From positions 1 through 6,103 of the forward strand of contig JALWUZ010000308.1 in NCBI GenBank assembly GCA_027079895.1: DNA of 6,103 bases, in the 5' to 3' direction. Position numbers and translations under genes: made by a program. Positions 1 through 6,103 of this stretch are shown here, piece by piece; position 1 is the first letter of the stretch; each line of letters opens with the position of its first letter. The notes beneath the pieces were generated by a model. The model worked only from the letters and a program-made list of their open reading frames with translations. It made no database searches and was not told the DNA's origin. Source of the DNA: Anaerolineae bacterium (GTDB taxonomy: Bacteria > Chloroflexota > Anaerolineae > B4-G1).

Positions 1-52
1 TCTTTACTCTATGAGCTAGGTGTTTGCTTCGAACCCCCGCGCGAACGAATGC

Positions 53-80
53 TTGCCAGGAGAGCGACAACGGGTACAAT
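53..80 (+). promoter_or_regulatory. Predicted sigma70-type promoter of the operon
   Basis: TTGCCA at 53-58 matches the -35 consensus TTGACA at five of six positions. TACAAT at 75-80 matches the -10 consensus TATAAT at five of six. The spacer is 16 bp, within the normal range. Transcription would start near 86-88, leaving a leader of about 15 nt that holds only the ribosome binding site. It is the only promoter-like pair I noticed before a gene here: the spacers before copies 2 and 3 are 13 and 15 nt and leave no room for one. Prediction by eye only. Housekeeping sigma factors are expected to use this consensus, but I cannot test activity. Confidence 0.5.
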
Positions 81-90
81 AGGGCCTGTC

Positions 91-95
91 GGAGG
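91..95 (+). promoter_or_regulatory. Ribosome binding site that fixes the start of copy 1
   Basis: GGAGG lies 6 nt before the ATG at 102. It decides the start. The open frame extends upstream to a TTG at 24, but that extension has no such site and its residues have no counterpart in copies 2 and 3, which both begin at the equivalent Met-Arg-(Lys/Glu)-Phe-Cys. Confidence 0.8.
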
Positions 96-101
96 TGCGT
101 C

Positions 102-1691
102 ATGCGCAAATTCTGCTCCTACGGGCCATTGGACACCGAACTGCACTACTACGTGCCGCGCGAAACATTGGTCAACCAGGCGTTGACCCAGTTGGTGGGC
201 GAAAAGCCGGAGAAAGGCGGCCACTACATCACTGTCTGGGCTCCTCGGCAGACCGGCAAGACCTGGATTATGAACCAGGTCGAGCGGGGGATTCGGGCCC
301 GGTACGGAGAACGGTTCGCCGTCGTGGATTTCTCACTGGGCAGCCTGCGGGGACTCGCCCCGGACGGTGAGCCCGGCGTCTCCGACTTCCCCCGTGAGTT
401 GGAAAAACTGCTCCAAATGGTGTTGCCGGAGCCGGTCGGCCAGATCGAAAGTTGGCTGGACTTCCGGGGGCTGTTCTCACGACGGGACGGCCTCTGGGAC
501 CGCCCGGTGATTCTCATCATAGACGAGGTGGACACCCTGCACCCCGCCTACCTCGACCTGATGGTCGCCCAGTTTCGAGACCTGTACCTCCAACGGGAGC
601 GCAACTTCTTGCACGGCCTGGCGTTGGTCGGAGTCCAGGCTGTGCTGGGGATGGAGAGCGAGCGCGGCTCCCCGTTCAACGTCCAGCGGAGCGTCCACAT
701 TCCCAACCTGACCCTGGACGAGGTGGAGGAGATGTTCCGCTGGTACGAGCGGGAGAGCGGGCAGGTGGTCACGGATGAAGTCATCGAGCGCGTTTACTAC
801 GAGACGCGCGGGCAGCCCGGCCTGGTCTCCTGGCTGGGCGAACTGCTCACCGAGAGTTACAATCCGGGCCTCGACAAACCGCTCGACGGGGCGACTTTCC
901 GGCGAGTTTACTGGGACGCGGTCAGCGTTCTGCCCAACAACAACGTCCTCAACATCATCAACAAAGCCCGGCAGGACGGATACCGCGACACCGTGCTCGA
1001 CCTCTTCCGCACTACCCAGAGAACGCCTTTCCTCTTCGACGACCCGCTGCTCAATTTCCTCTATCTGAATGGGGTCATAGACCGCGAGGTCGAGGGGACG
1101 CGCCGGTACGCCCGTTTCTCGTCGCCGTTCGTGCAGAAGCGGCTGTTCAACTACTTCACGCGGGAGATCTTCCCCCACACCGGACGCCCCTACGACCCCT
1201 TCGAAGACCTCTCCGCCATCATCACCGACGAGTCACTCGACCTGCCCAACCTCCTGCGCCGCTACGAGCGGTATCTGCGCGAGAACCGGGGCTGGCTGTT
1301 GCGCAACGTGCCGCGCCGCAAGAGCGACATGCGGCCCTACGAGGCGGTCTTCCACTTCAACTTGTACGCTTACCTGTTCCGCTTCCTCGAACATCGGGCC
1401 GCGCGGGTGTGGCCGGAGTTCCCCACCGGCAACGGCAAGATTGACATCCTGATCGAGTACGCCGGGCAGCGGTACGGGTTGGAGGTGAAGAGTTACCTGG
1501 ACGCTTACGAGTACCGGCGGGCCGTCGGGCAGGCGGCGCGGTACGGTCGCAGCCTGGGACTGGGGGAGATCACGCTGGCCTTCTTCATTGAGGCGATAGA
1601 CGACGACAACCGGGCCCGCTACGAAGTGACCCATCACGACGAGGAGACCGGCGTCACCGTCCGGCCCGTGTTCGTCGAGACCGGGGAGTGA
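102..1691 (+). CDS. AAA-like ATPase fused to PD-(D/E)XK nuclease domain, copy 1
   Basis: 529 residues. The N-terminal AAA-like/STAND-type P-loop NTPase has a tyrosine-rich entry (HYYVPR, 15-20), Walker A WAPRQTGKT (46-54, lysine K53; Ala replaces the first Gly), Walker B VILIIDEVD (136-144, D141-E142), a beta-strand HGLALVG (171-177) at the usual sensor-1 place, and a GxP-like GQPGLV (237-242) in the lid. Residues about 298-355 look like a winged-helix-type linker. The C-terminal domain carries PD-(D/E)XK restriction-fold marks: E414 in the first helix, GNGKID with D448, ExK as E461-V-K463, and Q477-x-x-x-Y481. These suggest ATP-dependent, metal-dependent nucleic-acid cleavage in the cytoplasm. 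The architecture resembles Pfam AAA_35-type ATPases and the PDDEXK_9 nucleases; these names come from recognition, not a search. No signal peptide or membrane segment is seen. It is first in the operon, behind a promoter. The biological role is unknown. Confidence 0.9.
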   Translation: MRKFCSYGPLDTELHYYVPRETLVNQALTQLVGEKPEKGGHYITVWAPRQTGKTWIMNQVERGIRARYGERFAVVDFSLGSLRGLAPDGEPGVSDFPRELEKLLQMVLPEPVGQIESWLDFRGLFSRRDGLWDRPVILIIDEVDTLHPAYLDLMVAQFRDLYLQRERNFLHGLALVGVQAVLGMESERGSPFNVQRSVHIPNLTLDEVEEMFRWYERESGQVVTDEVIERVYYETRGQPGLVSWLGELLTESYNPGLDKPLDGATFRRVYWDAVSVLPNNNVLNIINKARQDGYRDTVLDLFRTTQRTPFLFDDPLLNFLYLNGVIDREVEGTRRYARFSSPFVQKRLFNYFTREIFPHTGRPYDPFEDLSAIITDESLDLPNLLRRYERYLRENRGWLLRNVPRRKSDMRPYEAVFHFNLYAYLFRFLEHRAARVWPEFPTGNGKIDILIEYAGQRYGLEVKSYLDAYEYRRAVGQAARYGRSLGLGEITLAFFIEAIDDDNRARYEVTHHDEETGVTVRPVFVETGE

Positions 1692-1692
1692 G
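102..1692 (+). repeat. Tandem direct repeat, unit 1 (pairs with 1705-3295)
   Basis: A 1591-bp unit covers the whole of gene copy 1 and one base after its stop. It repeats in the same orientation with a period of 1603 bp. Comparing the units by eye I find three differences: T1479/C3082, G1565/A3168 and T1589/C3192. All are third-position or synonymous first-position changes, so the proteins are identical. The first 1377 bp appear to match perfectly. The match starts exactly at the ATG, because the preceding base is C101 in one unit and T1704 in the other. Confidence 0.95.
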
Positions 1693-1697
1693 GGAGG
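1692..1697 (+). promoter_or_regulatory. Ribosome binding site of copy 2
   Basis: GGGAGG begins immediately after the TGA stop of copy 1 and ends 7 nt before the ATG at 1705. The whole 13-nt spacer is taken up by initiation signals. Copy 2 must therefore be translated from the copy 1 transcript. Confidence 0.75.
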
Positions 1698-1704
1698 CAA
1701 GGGT

Positions 1705-3294
1705 ATGCGCAAATTCTGCTCCTACGGGCCATTGGACACCGAACTGCACTACTACGTGCCGCGCGAAACATTGGTCAACCAGGCGTTGACCCAGTTGGTG
1801 GGCGAAAAGCCGGAGAAAGGCGGCCACTACATCACTGTCTGGGCTCCTCGGCAGACCGGCAAGACCTGGATTATGAACCAGGTCGAGCGGGGGATTCGGG
1901 CCCGGTACGGAGAACGGTTCGCCGTCGTGGATTTCTCACTGGGCAGCCTGCGGGGACTCGCCCCGGACGGTGAGCCCGGCGTCTCCGACTTCCCCCGTGA
2001 GTTGGAAAAACTGCTCCAAATGGTGTTGCCGGAGCCGGTCGGCCAGATCGAAAGTTGGCTGGACTTCCGGGGGCTGTTCTCACGACGGGACGGCCTCTGG
2101 GACCGCCCGGTGATTCTCATCATAGACGAGGTGGACACCCTGCACCCCGCCTACCTCGACCTGATGGTCGCCCAGTTTCGAGACCTGTACCTCCAACGGG
2201 AGCGCAACTTCTTGCACGGCCTGGCGTTGGTCGGAGTCCAGGCTGTGCTGGGGATGGAGAGCGAGCGCGGCTCCCCGTTCAACGTCCAGCGGAGCGTCCA
2301 CATTCCCAACCTGACCCTGGACGAGGTGGAGGAGATGTTCCGCTGGTACGAGCGGGAGAGCGGGCAGGTGGTCACGGATGAAGTCATCGAGCGCGTTTAC
2401 TACGAGACGCGCGGGCAGCCCGGCCTGGTCTCCTGGCTGGGCGAACTGCTCACCGAGAGTTACAATCCGGGCCTCGACAAACCGCTCGACGGGGCGACTT
2501 TCCGGCGAGTTTACTGGGACGCGGTCAGCGTTCTGCCCAACAACAACGTCCTCAACATCATCAACAAAGCCCGGCAGGACGGATACCGCGACACCGTGCT
2601 CGACCTCTTCCGCACTACCCAGAGAACGCCTTTCCTCTTCGACGACCCGCTGCTCAATTTCCTCTATCTGAATGGGGTCATAGACCGCGAGGTCGAGGGG
2701 ACGCGCCGGTACGCCCGTTTCTCGTCGCCGTTCGTGCAGAAGCGGCTGTTCAACTACTTCACGCGGGAGATCTTCCCCCACACCGGACGCCCCTACGACC
2801 CCTTCGAAGACCTCTCCGCCATCATCACCGACGAGTCACTCGACCTGCCCAACCTCCTGCGCCGCTACGAGCGGTATCTGCGCGAGAACCGGGGCTGGCT
2901 GTTGCGCAACGTGCCGCGCCGCAAGAGCGACATGCGGCCCTACGAGGCGGTCTTCCACTTCAACTTGTACGCTTACCTGTTCCGCTTCCTCGAACATCGG
3001 GCCGCGCGGGTGTGGCCGGAGTTCCCCACCGGCAACGGCAAGATTGACATCCTGATCGAGTACGCCGGGCAGCGGTACGGGCTGGAGGTGAAGAGTTACC
3101 TGGACGCTTACGAGTACCGGCGGGCCGTCGGGCAGGCGGCGCGGTACGGTCGCAGCCTGGGACTGGGAGAGATCACGCTGGCCTTCTTCATCGAGGCGAT
3201 AGACGACGACAACCGGGCCCGCTACGAAGTGACCCATCACGACGAGGAGACCGGCGTCACCGTCCGGCCCGTGTTCGTCGAGACCGGGGAGTGA
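1705..3294 (+). CDS. AAA-like ATPase fused to PD-(D/E)XK nuclease domain, copy 2
   Basis: The 529-residue product is identical to copy 1, so all of its motifs apply: Walker A lysine K53, Walker B D141-E142, nuclease residues E414, D448, E461/K463 and Q477. It differs from copy 1 at DNA level by three synonymous substitutions, all in the last 215 bp. At two of those sites (CTG for L460, ATC for I496) copy 2 carries the codon used by copy 3, which fits limited exchange with the downstream paralogue but could be chance. The gene starts 13 nt after copy 1 and ends 15 nt before copy 3, in one transcription unit. Keeping two intact copies suggests gene dosage, or a duplication or conversion too recent for divergence. 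An assembly artefact is made less likely by the three differences but is not excluded. Confidence 0.9.
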   Translation: MRKFCSYGPLDTELHYYVPRETLVNQALTQLVGEKPEKGGHYITVWAPRQTGKTWIMNQVERGIRARYGERFAVVDFSLGSLRGLAPDGEPGVSDFPRELEKLLQMVLPEPVGQIESWLDFRGLFSRRDGLWDRPVILIIDEVDTLHPAYLDLMVAQFRDLYLQRERNFLHGLALVGVQAVLGMESERGSPFNVQRSVHIPNLTLDEVEEMFRWYERESGQVVTDEVIERVYYETRGQPGLVSWLGELLTESYNPGLDKPLDGATFRRVYWDAVSVLPNNNVLNIINKARQDGYRDTVLDLFRTTQRTPFLFDDPLLNFLYLNGVIDREVEGTRRYARFSSPFVQKRLFNYFTREIFPHTGRPYDPFEDLSAIITDESLDLPNLLRRYERYLRENRGWLLRNVPRRKSDMRPYEAVFHFNLYAYLFRFLEHRAARVWPEFPTGNGKIDILIEYAGQRYGLEVKSYLDAYEYRRAVGQAARYGRSLGLGEITLAFFIEAIDDDNRARYEVTHHDEETGVTVRPVFVETGE

Positions 3295-3295
3295 G
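1705..3295 (+). repeat. Tandem direct repeat, unit 2 (pairs with 102-1692)
   Basis: Second unit of the 1.59-kb direct repeat. After 3295 the units part: unit 1 continues GGAGGCAAGGGT and unit 2 AGAGGAGGCATGCG. The shared GGAGGCA inside those spacers hints that they are themselves related with a small indel. Long near-identical direct repeats of this kind are substrates for homologous recombination that changes copy number. Confidence 0.95.
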
Positions 3296-3303
3296 AGAGG
3301 AGG
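3296..3303 (+). promoter_or_regulatory. Ribosome binding site of copy 3
   Basis: AGAGGAGG ends 6 nt before the ATG at 3310 and is the strongest Shine-Dalgarno site in the window. A second ATG at 3305 is out of frame and only one base from the site, so 3310 is chosen. That choice also restores alignment with the N-termini of copies 1 and 2. Confidence 0.8.
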
Positions 3304-3309
3304 CATGCG

Positions 3310-4911
3310 ATGCGCGAATTTTGCCCGTCCGGGTTCGTGGATGTCAGGTCGCACTACTACGCGCCGCGCGACGAACTGATCGCCCAGGTGGTGTCCCGGC
3401 TGGTGGGCGACGTGCCGCAGAGCGAACTGGAAGCGATGCTGGGCGGCCACTACATCACCGTCTGGGGCCCGCGGCAGAGCGGCAAGACCTGGGTCGTGAC
3501 CCATGCCAAGTGGGAGATTCAGACCCGCTACTGGGACCGGTTCACCATCATAGACATCTCCTTGAGCGGCCTGCAAGGACTCGCCCCGGACGGCGACCCG
3601 GACATCTTCGACTTCCCCCTGGCGTTGTGGCGACTGCTCCTGTCGGCCTCCCCGGAGCCGATGAACCGCATTGACACCTGGATCGAGTTCCAGACCTTGT
3701 TCTGCAACTTCTGGGACCGCCCGGTAATCCTCATCCTGGACGACGTGGACGCCCTGCACCCTGACTATCTCGCCCTGATGGTCGCCCAATTTCGGGCCCT
3801 CCAAAAGAAAGAGCAGAGCCTCCTGCACGGCCTGGCGCTGGTCGGGACACGTCCGGTGCCGGAGATTGGGAGCAAACTCGATGCCCCGTTCAGCGTCCAG
3901 CGGAGCGTCCACATCCCCAACCTGACTCTGGGCGAGGTGGAGGAGATGTTCCGCTGGTACGAGAAGGAGAGCGGGCAGCCGGTGGAACAGGTGGTCATCG
4001 AGCGCGTCTATCACGAAACGGGCGGACAGCCGAACCTGGTCTCCTGGCTGGGCACACTGCTCACCGAGACCTACAACCCCGACCGCTCCCGCCCCATCAC
4101 GTTGGCCCACTTCGACGCGGCCTACGCCGCCGCCCTCTACGACGCGCCCAACGACAACGTCGCCAACATCGTCAACCAGGCCCGGCAGAAGAAGTATCAG
4201 GATGTCGTCCTGGGCCTGTTCCGCACCACCCAGAGGACGCCTTTCCTCTTCGACGACCTGCTGCTCAGCCGCCTCTACCTGAACGGGGTCATAGACCGCG
4301 AGGCCGATGGGACGCGCCTCTATGCCCGTTTCTCGTCGCCGCTCGTGCAGAAGCGGCTGTTCGACTACTTCACGCGGGAGATCTTCCCTCACACCGGACG
4401 GCTCTATGCTCCTTTTGAAGACCTCACCGCCATCATCACCGACGAGTCACTCGACCTGCCCAACCTCCTGCGCCGCTACGAGCGGTATCTGCGCGAGAAT
4501 CGGGGCCGGTTGCTGCGCGACGTGCCGCGTCGCAAGAGCGATATGCGGCCCTACGAGGCGGTCTTCCACTTCAGCCTGTACGCCTACCTGACCCAATTCC
4601 TGGAGCACCGGGCCGCGCGGGTGTGGCCGGAGTTCCCCACCGGCAACGGCCGGACCGACGTCCTGATCGAGTACGCCGGGCGGCGGTACGGGCTGGAAGT
4701 GAGGAGTTACCTGGACGCCCACGAGTACCGGCAGGCCGTCGAGGAGGCGGCGCGGTACGGTCACAGCCTGGGGCTGGAGGAGATCACGCTGGCCTTCTTC
4801 ATCGGAACGATCAGCGACGACAACCGGGCCCGCTACGAAGTGACCCATCACGACGAGGAGACCGGCGTCACCGTCCGGCCCGTGTTCGTCGAGACCGGGA
4901 CCGGAGTATGA
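3310..4911 (+). CDS. Diverged AAA-like ATPase/PD-(D/E)XK paralogue, copy 3, altered active sites
   Basis: 533 residues with the same architecture as copies 1 and 2. Walker A is WGPRQSGKT (52-60, K59), with the canonical Gly that the other copies lack. Walker B is VILILDDVD (139-147), with D145 where they have the catalytic Glu. The lid carries GGQPNLV. In the nuclease domain, E416 and GNGRTD (D450) are present, but the ExK motif reads E463-V-R465 (codon AGG at 4702-4704 where the others have AAG) and the motif-IV Gln is Glu (479). Lysine is normally needed for catalysis in this fold, so cleavage is probably weakened or lost while binding may persist; this is inference. Relative to copies 1 and 2 it has 6 extra residues before Walker A, a 3-residue loss before Walker B and a 1-residue loss soon after. 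From about residue 300 on I count roughly 31 differences in 231 residues; the N-terminal part differs far more. Its stop overlaps the next gene by 4 nt. Confidence 0.9.
   Translation: MREFCPSGFVDVRSHYYAPRDELIAQVVSRLVGDVPQSELEAMLGGHYITVWGPRQSGKTWVVTHAKWEIQTRYWDRFTIIDISLSGLQGLAPDGDPDIFDFPLALWRLLLSASPEPMNRIDTWIEFQTLFCNFWDRPVILILDDVDALHPDYLALMVAQFRALQKKEQSLLHGLALVGTRPVPEIGSKLDAPFSVQRSVHIPNLTLGEVEEMFRWYEKESGQPVEQVVIERVYHETGGQPNLVSWLGTLLTETYNPDRSRPITLAHFDAAYAAALYDAPNDNVANIVNQARQKKYQDVVLGLFRTTQRTPFLFDDLLLSRLYLNGVIDREADGTRLYARFSSPLVQKRLFDYFTREIFPHTGRLYAPFEDLTAIITDESLDLPNLLRRYERYLRENRGRLLRDVPRRKSDMRPYEAVFHFSLYAYLTQFLEHRAARVWPEFPTGNGRTDVLIEYAGRRYGLEVRSYLDAHEYRQAVEEAARYGHSLGLEEITLAFFIGTISDDNRARYEVTHHDEETGVTVRPVFVETGTGV
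4427..4499 (+). repeat. 73-bp block identical in all three paralogues
   Basis: This stretch is identical, wobble positions included, to 1213-1285 and 2816-2888. It encodes the segment ending in RYERYLREN just before the nuclease domain. Flanking sequence differs at T1212/A4426 and C1286/T4500. Perfect silent-site identity within an otherwise diverged paralogue suggests recombination between copies or unusually strong constraint. Confidence 0.8.
4815..4899 (+). repeat. 85-bp 3'-end block identical in all three paralogues
   Basis: Identical to 1601-1685 and 3204-3288. It encodes the C-terminal tail from the DDNRARYEVTHHD segment to ETG. The identity breaks just before the stop: copies 1 and 2 end Gly-Glu-stop, whereas copy 3 continues Gly-Thr-Gly-Val-stop into the overlap with the next gene. 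Confidence 0.85.
4908..4911 (+). promoter_or_regulatory. ATGA stop/start overlap coupling copy 3 to the membrane protein
   Basis: The TGA of copy 3 (4909-4911) lies within ATGA, whose ATG (4908-4910) starts the membrane protein. No well-spaced ribosome binding site is present, so termination-reinitiation is the likely mode. The next in-frame ATG, at 4944, also lacks a good site and would cut into the first membrane helix. Confidence 0.7.
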
Positions 4912-6103
4912 CGAAACACGCCCTGCTCCCGGTCCTGCTGCTGATGGCGGCGGTGGCCGTCGCGCCCCTGCTCCGCGCCGACTCCCCCTGCTCCCACGAC
5001 AGCGCGTTCCACTACTACCGCATCGTCGCCATGCGGCACGCCCTGCAAGACGGCCTCCTGTTCACCCGCTACCTGCCCGATTTGGCCTTCGGCTACGGCT
5101 ACCCGTTCTTCAACTACCGCGCCCCGCTCTCCTACTACCTCGGCCTGGCGTTTTACTCGACCGGGCTCCCGCTGCCCGTCGCCCTCAACCTCGTCTACGT
5201 CCTGAGCCTCCTGGCCTCCGCCGTCGCCGCTTACCTCCTGGCCGACGACCTCTTCGGGCCCTGGGCGGGGCTCGTCGCCGGGGTAGCCTACGCCTACGCC
5301 CCCTACCAGTTCCTCGACGCCCTGCTGCGGGCCAACATGCCGGAATCGGTCGCCCTGCCGCTCCTCCCGTTCGCTCTGTGGGCCTTCCGCCGCCTGGCAC
5401 TGAGCGGTCGGCGGCGGTACTTTCTCCTCGCCGTGGGCTCCCTGGTCGCCCTCAACCTGACCCACAACATCTCCAACCTGCTTTTCACCCCCTTCCTGCT
5501 GGCCTACCTGGGATTCCTGTGGCTCACCCGCGCGGCCTCCCCCGCCCGACTGCGCCTCGCCGTCGCCGCCTTCCTCCTCGCCTGGGGGCTGACCGCCTTT
5601 TTCTGGGCTCCGGCTCTCTTCGAGCAGGATTATGCCCAATTGCACATGTCCCGCACCACCCGCAACAACGATTTTCACTACAACTTCCTCCCGCTCTCAG
5701 AGATTTTCGCCCCGCCGGCGGCGGTGGATTCCTCGCTGATGAACCCGCCGATGCGGATTCACCTGGGGGCGGCGTTGGCGTTCCTGGCCCTCGTCGGGCT
5801 TGTCGCCGGGTGGCGGCGCGGCGACGCCCAACAGCGGGCCCACCTGACCTTTTTCGCCCTGGCCGCCGCCCTGTTCGTCTTTATGAGCACCTCCGCCTCC
5901 CTGTGGCTCTGGGAGCACCTGCCGCTCCTGCCCTTCGTGCAGTTCCCCTGGCGGTTCATAGGCCGCGCCGCCCTGCCCGTCGCCCTCATCGCCGGCGCCG
6001 CTTTCACCGCGCCCCGCGCCGCCCCCTCGCCCTCCGTCGCCGCGCTGCTCGTCGCCCCGCTGCTCGTCCTGCTCTCCATCCCCGCGACCTTCCCGCCCTA
6101 TGG
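4908..6103 (+). CDS. Multi-pass membrane protein, PTPS-related / GT-C glycosyltransferase-like (3' truncated)
   Basis: The first 398 residues of a gene that runs off the window. It is very hydrophobic, with about 11-12 likely membrane helices; clear ones lie near 5-22, 91-112, 117-133, 190-207, 215-238, 286-301, 312-326, 352-368 and 376-391. After the first helix comes a polar loop with HDSAFHYYRI (30-39) and FGYGYPFFNYRAPLSYYLG (61-79). An acidic residue in the first extracytoplasmic loop (here D31) is typical of the lipid-sugar-using GT-C fold. EIFAP (265-269) and QFPWRF (345-350) are features I associate with large Chloroflexota membrane proteins annotated as '6-pyruvoyl-tetrahydropterin synthase-related' or YfhO-like. 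The likely role is sugar transfer at the membrane for surface glycans; donor and acceptor are unknown. The ATG overlaps the stop of copy 3 (ATGA). The only Shine-Dalgarno-like GGAG (4903-4906) is 1 nt from the ATG, so initiation probably relies on coupling. Confidence 0.8.
   Translation, partial: MTKHALLPVLLLMAAVAVAPLLRADSPCSHDSAFHYYRIVAMRHALQDGLLFTRYLPDLAFGYGYPFFNYRAPLSYYLGLAFYSTGLPLPVALNLVYVLSLLASAVAAYLLADDLFGPWAGLVAGVAYAYAPYQFLDALLRANMPESVALPLLPFALWAFRRLALSGRRRYFLLAVGSLVALNLTHNISNLLFTPFLLAYLGFLWLTRAASPARLRLAVAAFLLAWGLTAFFWAPALFEQDYAQLHMSRTTRNNDFHYNFLPLSEIFAPPAAVDSSLMNPPMRIHLGAALAFLALVGLVAGWRRGDAQQRAHLTFFALAAALFVFMSTSASLWLWEHLPLLPFVQFPWRFIGRAALPVALIAGAAFTAPRAAPSPSVAALLVAPLLVLLSIPATFPPY

Noticed and set aside
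1..40. Possible minus-strand tRNA fragment (AGCTC...GAGT in the reverse complement resembles a D arm)
   Set aside because: The loop would be only about 3 nt, far too short for a D loop. No acceptor or T-arm pairing can be shown, and the remainder would lie outside the window.
24..101. N-terminal extension of copy 1 from a TTG at 24
   Set aside because: It runs through the predicted promoter and ribosome binding site, and its residues are absent from copies 2 and 3, which start at the position equivalent to 102.
102..3295. Tandem repeat as an insertion sequence or transposon
   Set aside because: There are no terminal inverted repeats, target-site duplications or transposase motifs at the repeat edges. 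The repeat unit is simply the gene.
2836..4392. 518-codon open frame on the minus strand across copies 2 and 3
   Set aside because: It is antisense to two clearly coding genes. Its product is low in complexity (Val, Glu, Gln, Gly, Leu rich), and parts recur antisense to copy 1. This is the expected effect of GC-rich codon use on the opposite strand.
4900..4920. Terminator between copy 3 and the membrane gene
   Set aside because: There is no hairpin followed by a T run, and the genes overlap by 4 nt.
4848..5678. 276-codon open frame on the minus strand opposite the membrane protein
   Set aside because: The product is a compositionally biased Gly/Glu/Gln/Val string with no domain pattern. The plus-strand frame gives a coherent membrane protein with recognisable motifs.

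Overview
This is a G+C-rich (roughly 60-65% by eye), densely packed, entirely plus-strand bacterial segment. It holds four genes in one apparent operon. The first three are tandem paralogues of a two-domain protein: an N-terminal AAA-like/STAND-type P-loop ATPase joined to a C-terminal PD-(D/E)XK nuclease-like domain. The fourth, cut by the window end, is a large multi-pass membrane protein resembling the 'PTPS-related' or GT-C-type glycosyltransferase membrane proteins. This combination, with high GC and 4-13 nt gene junctions, best fits Chloroflexota (Anaerolineae-like). That assignment rests on family recognition only and is tentative.

Layout. Positions 1-101 are a short leader with a plausible sigma70-type promoter (TTGCCA, 16 bp, TACAAT) and a Shine-Dalgarno site. 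ATPase-nuclease copy 1 (102-1691) and copy 2 (1705-3294) encode the same 529-residue protein. The only nucleotide differences I find are three synonymous changes near the 3' end. Copy 3 (3310-4911) encodes a diverged 533-residue paralogue. Its ATPase half differs considerably and its C-terminal half is close to the others, with blocks identical even at wobble positions. The membrane protein starts at 4908 with an ATGA overlap onto copy 3. There is no gene-free stretch over 300 bases and no RNA gene, CRISPR array, transposase or convincing terminator.

How the genes may work together. All four probably share one transcript. Copies 1 and 2 keep an apparently intact nuclease core (D448, ExK 461-463, Q477). 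Copy 3 has ExR in place of ExK, Glu in place of the motif-IV Gln, and Asp-Asp in place of Asp-Glu in Walker B. The array may therefore supply a doubled dose of a competent ATPase-nuclease plus a catalytically altered partner. The biological role of such ATPase/PD-(D/E)XK fusions is not established. A defence, DNA-processing or mobile-element role is inference. The translationally coupled membrane protein may be functionally linked or simply the next gene on the transcript.
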